From the NCBI GenBank assembly GCA_947625705.1, contig CANQPG010000010.1, positions 1-38,816 of the forward strand: 38,816 nt of DNA, in the 5' to 3' direction. Each line of letters begins with the position of its first letter. Within the stretch, counting starts at the first letter, position 1. The notes beneath the pieces were generated by a model that had not been told where the DNA came from, ran no database searches, and saw only the letters and a list, made by a program, of their open reading frames with translations. Positions 27,301 to 36,300 of this stretch are shown piece by piece. The translations under genes and the position numbers were made by a program. Origin of the DNA: an uncultured Peptococcaceae bacterium. GTDB taxonomy: Bacteria; Bacillota; Dehalobacteriia; UBA4068; UBA4997.

Positions 27301-30300
27301 TGCGATGAATACGGCGCGTTCTTCGGCTATATTCTGGCTTCCGACTTCCGCTCTGATGTGATCATTCAGAGCAACTCGGCCACGGCTACTGTAACGCTGT
27401 TCAAGAAGGGGGATACCACGCCTCTTACTTCCGGCGTCGGCAGTATTCAGGATTACACCATTCAGAGCCTGACCGATGATATGAACGAATTTGAGATCGT
27501 GGTCAGCAACGGTACTGATTCCGCGACTTATCCGTTCACCATTCTGAAAGAATCCGCCAACACCAAGGTCAAGACGGTTATCGCCGAACGCGGCACGGCT
27601 GACGAATATGTGGCCGAGCCGGGCGCTTGCGGCGAATTTACCGAGCAAGACCCGCTGGGTTCGGAGAACAATCCTTATAAGCTTTCCGACGCCCAGACGC
27701 TGCTGGACTTCATGCAGCTGACTGACGGCTCTTACGGCGTCATCATCAACGACATTGACCTTGACGGCGCTATCCCGGATTGGACGCCGGTCGGCACGAC
27801 TACCGCACCGTTTAACGGCCATCTGAACGGCAACGGCTTCACCATTAACGGCCTGACTTCCGATAAGGATATCAACGGCGTTTATTACACCGGCTTTATC
27901 GGCGTCAATGCCGGCACGGTGAAGAACGTTCGCTTCACCAATGTCACGATGAACGGTGATGAGGTTGGTATCGTGGCCGCCGTTAACCGCGGCACGATCG
28001 AACAGGTCGCCATCGCCGACGGCACGGTAACGGCTACCTTTAACGGCGGCGGCATTGCCTCCACCAACGAAGGCACTATCCGCAACAGCTATAACAAGGC
28101 CAACGTTACCGCCAAGAACGCGGCCGGTATTGCCTCCGTTAATGAGGGCTCGGCCAGCATCAGCAACGTTTACAACACCGGTACGATCGCGGTTACCAGC
28201 GGTGCTTCCGGTTATAACGCGGGTATCGCGGTGAGAAATATTCAGTCCGCCAGCATTACGGACGCATTCGGTCTGCTGCCGGATATAGCGGTTTACACAG
28301 GGCTTTCCAACAGCAACATTAATAACTGCGTATCCATTAGCCCGGCAAATCTGCAGGACGCGGCTTATATGTCGGCCAACAGCAGTTGGGACTTTACCAA
28401 CGTATGGCAGATCTTCCCGGATATGTATCCGACGCTGCGTATTATGAACACGCTGGATCCCGAGAGCCCGGTCGGCGGTCTGCCGGACGGATCGGCGGAA
28501 AATCCCTACATCATTACTGATGAGACCGGTTTGAACAGTATCCGCAATGATCTTTCCGCCCATTACGTGCTGGGCAACAATATCACGATCAGCAGGTCGT
28601 TTGAGCCTATCGGTACGCTGGAAGATCCGTTCACCGGCTCGCTGGACGGCAAGATGTATCAGATCGATAATCTGAAGATCAACGCCGGCGTGACCCTCTC
28701 CGACGGCAACCAGTACGCCGGTCTGTTCGCGGTGAACAGCGGTACGGTTAAGCACCTGACGCTGGTTATGCCGAACATTACCGCCAGCGCTGCCAACTCC
28801 TATGCGGGCGCTGTGGCCGGTATCAACAATGGCACGATCGAAGTGGTCGGCACCTATTTCGGCACGCTGACTGCCGGCAATGTGGCCGGTGGTATTGCCG
28901 CCGTTAACGAGGGCACGATCCAGAACGTATACAACCGCATGACCATCACCGGCGGCAGTCAGATCGGCGGTATCACCGCTATCAACAAGGCGGCCGGCAC
29001 GGTGGAAGTGGCACTGAACCTGGGCACGCTCAGCAGCGGCGTCAGCGGCACGCTGGCATACCGCAACGAAGGCAGTATCACCAGCGGTTATGCTTCCTAT
29101 TCCGGGCAGCTGGTCAAAGACACTACCGGCGGCGGCACGCTCACCAGCAGCTTCCGCAAGTGGGACTCTCAGCTGAAGGTACAGTCCAACTATGACAGCA
29201 ACTGGGATTTCACCAACATCTGGACGATGCCTTCCGGCTCGTACCCCACGTTCAACACTGCGGTGCTGTCCACGGCAAGCTTAAGCCTGATGGCAGCTGA
29301 CCCTGACCTGAGCCAGTACAACTGCACGCATATCGTATACATTGATTCGACCAAGAACAGCAGCAAGATTTACATTGAGGCGGACGATCCGCAGGCTGTT
29401 ATCGCCATTAACGGCGGCAACTATCGCGGTATCTTTGAAAACGTGCTGCCGGCGATCAACCGCGTCAATGTTATCCCGTTCGTCATCACCGCTACCAACG
29501 GCGATTTTGAAGAACACCATCTGGTCATCATGAAAGTCAACGGCACGGCCGAGCTGCTCTCCGTTGTGGTGAACAGCGATCCGATCACGCCGGCCGGCAG
29601 ACTTTATACCGCTAATCTGACGGATCTTACCGCCACGACCGCCAATGTTGAGCTGACGGCGGCCAACTACGGTACGATCAAGGTATATGACAGCTCTAAC
29701 AACGAAGTTACCGGAACGATCAACGACTCCACCTGGACGAATGCTGCGCTGCCGCTGACTGACGGCGAAACCACGGAGTATACCATTGAGGTTACTTCCG
29801 AGGACGGCAGCGATACGGAAAACTATATCCTGCGTCTGGTTCCGGTCGGCCAGCCGGAGGGCGTCGGCTACGTTAAGGTCGATATCAACGACGGCAACGG
29901 CCTGCAGACCATGACCCCGGATAACGACGGCAACTTCTCGATGAACATTGCCAAGGATCTGGCCAGCATTATCGTTGAGGCCAAGGCTGCTTCGGCCACC
30001 GCCATTACTCAGGTCAACAATTCCGGCAACACGGCTCGGGTAGATAACCAGACGATCACGCTGGATCTGCAGACCAAGACGATTTACATTCCGATCAAGA
30101 TCACCGACGGCGGCGACGTTATTTACAACGGCCGCGTGAAGCTGGTGCGTCTGGACGTTGATGATACTCTGGACAGCATCAAGGTCGACACGCAGGAAGT
30201 GATCGGCACCAAGACGACAGAGCAGATCAGCGGTGAGGATTACGACTTCTATCAGGTTCTGGTGGCCGCCGGCTCGACGCACCATGTGGAGATCAAGGCA

Positions 30301-33300
30301 ACTTCCAACTTTGCCATGGTTACTGCCGGTGTGCCCACCGCCGCCGACCCGAATTCTTCCAACTTCAGTAAGTGGGAGGATACGGCTCTGGCTTTGAGCG
30401 GCGATGAAGTGACCACGCTGCAGATCAAGGTGCGCGGCGCCGATTCGGCAGCCGACGAGTACAAGACATCGTATCTGCGCATTATCGAGGCCAATGACGA
30501 TACAACGTTTGATGACGACAACACCGACGGCGCTATCCGCGTGCTTTACACGGATAACAGCGGCAACCAGTCGGTGAAAGCGGATCGCGAAACTGATACC
30601 AACAATTACGTGGCCTGGATCCCGTCGCAGATCAGTACGGTTGACGTAGAAGCTGTTACCAACGCGTTTGCGGCGCAGCTGCAAATCGGCGGCAACGCTT
30701 ACGTTCAGCATATCAACAAGCTGAGCGGCCTCAGCGTGCCCACCAACACGACGACGGTCACGATCAACGTGCTCTCTTCGGCCAAGGTGCTGGCAGGCGA
30801 CACCAGCAATCCCACTGCTTACACGCTGACGATCAAGAAGGCTGACACCTCGATCGCCAACGGCAGTGTTGAGCTGTACAGCGGTATCAATACCGCGGAT
30901 AGCGGCAACTCGGCCTTCACGGTCACTTATGATCCCAGCACGCAGGAATACAGTGCGGTTATGTATCCGTATGATGCAGCCCGCGTGAAGTTCAAGGCGA
31001 CCGAAACTACCAATTATGTACGTATCGGTTATCTGGATCAGAACGATCCGAATTATGCCTCTAAGGTTGGTAATTACGCCAATAACGATGCGAACATCAT
31101 CTGGAGCGGCGGCACGGGCGGTGCGTCGTGGCAGCTGGACGGCGGCAACGGTGTGGAAGTTAATGACATTCCGCTTTATGTGCCCGCCGACACGGCAACT
31201 GCCAGCAAGACGATGGTCAAACTGGCTGTGGCTCTGCCCAACGGTGAAAACGGCGGCTCCGGCACGGTGCAGTATTATAATCTGATCATTCGCCGCCAGT
31301 ATCAGAACAACGACATTACCATCAGCGTTAACGGCAATGTGATAACGGAAACCGATACCACGTTTGAGGGTTCCGATACCGTTCACAACTATTACGTCGG
31401 CGTGCCGGTTCGCGGCAACGACAAGATAACGCTGAACGTCAAGAAAGCCGTTCACGATGTGGACGGTGAGCCGAAGGTTGACGTCCTCAGCATGGTCTAC
31501 ATGCCTGAAAACATCAGCGATGCGGCGCATAACACCAATTACACCTTGAGTATCCGTCCGGTATCCGCCCTCTCCGAGAGCGACCCGTACACGATATTCT
31601 ACGTTGACGCTACGCCGGAAGTCGGCAACACCACGCGTCATAAGCTGTATATCTACCGCATGTCTCAGGACGTGACGCTGGATTACGAAAATACGATGGT
31701 TGGCGGCACGCTGCGCACCAACACGGAAACCACCGATCCGGTGATCGATGAGTTTGCCGTCAGCGACACCAGTATCAGCCTTGATAACAAGGTTCTGGTA
31801 TATCTGGTTGCCAATTCGCCCAAGGCGAAGATCGTGCTGAACGGTCAGACTTATGTCGGCAAGACCGTGGATCCCAATGCACAGCCGGGCGACCCGCTGG
31901 GTGTTTGGGTACCGATCAGTACCATTACCAATCAGGCGGTTATCCGTTATCAGGTGATTTCCGAAGACGGCACCGTTACGGCCAACAACCGTTTGAACAT
32001 TCGTATGCTGTCCTCCGATACCAGCCTGAGCACGGTTGAAATGCAGGGTCTCAGCCGCCGCAGCGGCGAGGCCGTGGAGGGTATGGAAAATACCTATAAA
32101 GTGTATGTATCTTCCGCTGATATCGCGCAGGGCAGAGTAAGAGTGATTTTGACGGCCAAGGTGCAGACGGCCAAGACCCAGGCTATTCTGATCGATGACA
32201 GCGGTAATGAGGTCACGAACAGCAACGCCAACATTTCCTACACCGTCAACGCCATGTATGACGTCAGCAACCTGGGTTCGTCGGCTCTGCCCACCAAGAC
32301 GGTCAAGGGCAAGATCATCGCTGAAGACGGCGTGGCTGCTACCGAATACGATATTATCCTTTGCCCGATGGATAAGGATAATCATAACGTTGAAGTGATC
32401 GACGACAAACACAGCGTATTCGTTGCCGAGGCCGGCGGCCTGGCGACGGCGGCGCAGAACGCCGTTTGGGTTACCGAGGGTGACACTTCCTATTATCTGG
32501 CCACCGTCGGCAACAGCGTGACCGCGCTGGATATCAAGGTTGTGGCCGAGCATGCTTATGCCGGTGTGGACATTAACTCCACCAACCAGTACGCCGTACA
32601 TGAAAAGACCATTCAGCTCACCGGCCTTAATCCGGGCGAGTCTTACGAGTATACTTTCCGAGTACGCAGCCAGGACGAAATGGCGGTGGCCTCGGCCAGA
32701 GAGCTGGGTAAGGAATACACGCTGAAGATCCAGCGTATTTCCGAAAACCGCAATCTGGGCAGCATTACCTGGATGGAGCCCGGCGGCGCCACCACTGAGA
32801 TCACCCATATTGATCATGTCAATAAGGTCGTTAACATTGAAGTGCCTTATGCCAGCGCCAACGTAAGACTGCTGCTGGTGGCTGACGATGACTCTTCGGT
32901 GGTGCGTTATGAGGGCGCACTGGCTGATACCTTGCAGACTTCGCCGGTATCCGGCCACCAGATTTTGGTCAACGTACCGTTTGTTCTGGCCGATGACGAC
33001 ATTAATAACGGCGTAAGAAGCCAGACCTATGAGTTTAAGGTGCTGAACAATAACGGCAGCGATTTGGCTCCGGCAACCTACAATGTTGTCGTTACCAGAA
33101 GAAGCAATACCCTGACTCTGGCAGAAGTCACGCTGGACGGCCGTCTGGCTACGCAGGATCCGGCGGATCCGCATCTGTTCACCATTCAGATCGGCAGCGG
33201 CGAGACCGGCACGGTCAATGACGGTATCCGCGCAGTGGCCACCGTCAGCACGGAAAATCAGGGCACGGATATCACCGGCCACGAGGAATTCGTCAGGATC

Positions 33301-36300
33301 GCCGGCAATACCAATTATTCCGCCGGCGCGGATAGCTACAACAATGCCGGCAGCGGTATCGATTTCAGCGGTATCCCGGTTGGCGGTTCGCAGGATTATA
33401 CCATCACCGTGGGTTCTTATGACCTTGACAACAGCGGTGTGCCGGATCAGACGGCAGACACTGTTCTGCGGGTGACGCGCCTTGACGCTGATGAAGTCCG
33501 CGAAGACTTGAAGGCTCTGTTCTTCGTCAGCGCTTTGGAAAGCCCCGATTCTTATCAGGTGGCGACCGAGAAGACGATCGATACCACTACCAGAACTTCC
33601 ACCTGGACGTCGCTGATCAGTGCCAACGCCAACACGGCTTATCTGAAAGTTCAGGGCTTCTCGCCGACCAGCGAGATCGAAGTGCGCTACAACGAACCGG
33701 GCGGCACGGTTTACACCGCCACCGGGACGATGTCGGTAAGCGCGGCGCTGAACATGGGCGTTCTGGACGAAATTCAGGCGGAGGTATACGTAAAGGCCAG
33801 CGACTATGATCCGATCAATAAACCGGAAGCCATGTGGTCTTACACGCTGATTATCCAGAAGACGTCGGCCAACACGGCCATCAAGAATAACGGCGTTTTG
33901 GTTACCAACGAGGACGCTGATACCGTTACCGCCCGTACCAAGTCGGCAACTGTTTACCGTGCGGAAATGCCGGTTGGCAGTGAATACGCGACGATCAACG
34001 TGACGGCGGCCGACAGCAAGGCCAAACTCCGCTTCTATCATAAGGATAGCAACGGCAACATCGTTTGGGATACGGCGGAGACCACCGGCAGCGGCACCAC
34101 GCCTCTGATCGACTTCTCGTACACCGACTCGAACAACCAGACGATCATTCTGAACAGCTACACTGAATACGTCCGTATCACCGCCCGCAACGGCAATGAT
34201 TCCACGGATTATGAAATTCAGCTGATGAATACGCCGCAAGGCACTATGATCAGCGGCGTCTACGCCATGGATACGGCACAGACGTCTCAGAGCAAGGCCG
34301 ATACGACCGGTCTGAATACTTATCTGGTTCAGATCCCGCATACATACACGCAGTATATCCTGCATGTTGACGCCCAGGAGCCTCAGGCTAATGTCGGTAT
34401 CATTGATATTGACGGCGACACCTCCAAGGCGACCACGGCCACCGAAGGTTCGATGGAAGAAACCATTGACTTTGCGACCGGCAACAGCATGACGGTGCAT
34501 ATCCGCGTAACGGCTCCGCTTGGCAGCTATCAGGATTACTTCATTCTGGTCAACAAGTATTACCATGAATACGATATGAGCGTTGTGGTGGAGGGCGAAG
34601 CGGCGGTTCGTCAGGACGATCCCAACGACGATACCACGCCTCCGTTCTATGTACGTCAGAGCAAACTGCCCTTCAACCAGAGAACGGCGACGATCAACCT
34701 GCATCTGGCGCAGTTCAATGAAAACAAGCATTACAAAGTGAAGCTTGCCACCGATCCCGATTCGGCCTGGCAGGAATTCACCACTGCTTCCACGGTCATC
34801 ACGCTTAACGCTCCGCTGAATTCGATCCAGGAGTACGTACACATCAACGTCAGCCCGGTCGAGGGCGGCGGCGCTCTGGAAGACCTGACCGTTCTGATTG
34901 AACGCGACAAGATCGATAATTACCTTGGCCGACTGACGGTTGACGATAATGACGCCATTCCGGCAGTAGACGAAAACGGCGACACTTACTTCACCGCTTA
35001 TGCGTATAACAACGCCAACACGGCGACGGTAAAGATTTGGGCGCTTGATGAAAATGATCACGCCAAGATCACGTTGACCAACCCCGAAACCGATCAGAGC
35101 TGGGAGGGCAACAACGACGGCACGCTGTTTGCAGTCGTTGATGGCCTGAAGCCGATCAGCGAGGTTGACGGCAACATCTTTGACATTCACATGTCCGCGC
35201 TGGCTAACGGCGGCGTGGCGGATTACAAGCTGATCATCAAGTATATCCCGGTAGACATTTATCTGGATGATTTGGTAGTCAAGAGTACGAACGAAGATGG
35301 CGAGGCTCTGCCGTTCCTGAACCGCGATGCCTTCAGTCCGAACGTCTTTAACTATGAGATCAGCTTTGACTCCAACCTGCTGGATTACTGGCTGCAAGGC
35401 AGCGCTGCGGAATCTGATGACGCATTGATGGCTTACGCCGCCGCGCACGGCCTTGGCACAATGCGCGCCAACGTCCGTATCAATAAGGGTGCGGAAATTC
35501 CGCGTATCGGCCAGGATACGGTAACGCTTGATCCGACCACCAGTGAAGACTTCTTCCAGATCCCGGTCGACGTTATGGTGCCGAATTACACCAAGACGTA
35601 TTACGTCAATATCCATTCGCCGTCCGGTGATAACACGCTGATCCCCACTTCGGAGGATAAGAAGCGTACCGGTCTGGAAGTTGTCGGCTATCAGATCTCG
35701 CCTGAATTTGAGCCCACCCATAAGGATTATGACCTGACGGTTGAGTCTCATGTTGGTCAGGTTGACATTCATGCGATTGCCAACCATTATCACACCGCTT
35801 CCCGCACGCTGATATCCATTTATCGGAACCAGATGCTGCTGGGCAGCGAGATCTCCGAGATCACCCAGCCCGTTGACCTGGCTTACGGCGAGAACAAGTT
35901 TGTGGTTCGCGTCACGGCCGAAAACGGCGATACTAACGATTACACGGTGAGCATTTACCGCAAGCCGGTGGAAGCCAAGCTGCAAGAGCTGCTGACCGGC
36001 GAAAACCTGAACGCGATGATGCCGGCCATTGACGTCGGCAGCGACCAGTATCTGGCTTATGCAGTTGCCGGGTCCACGGTTATGATCAGCGCGACGGGTT
36101 ATGACCCGAGAAGCGTTGTCACCATTACCCCGGCTGCCGGCGCCGGCACGGCTGTTACCGGCAGTGTGGGCGATGCGGCTGTGACTTCGGTTAGCATGCC
36201 GATGACCGGCAGCGTCAATGTGGACGTTAAGGTTGAGGTCATGGACGGCGCGACTGTGGCGGCCACCCATACCTATCAGCTGGTGCTGTGGGCGGCCTCC

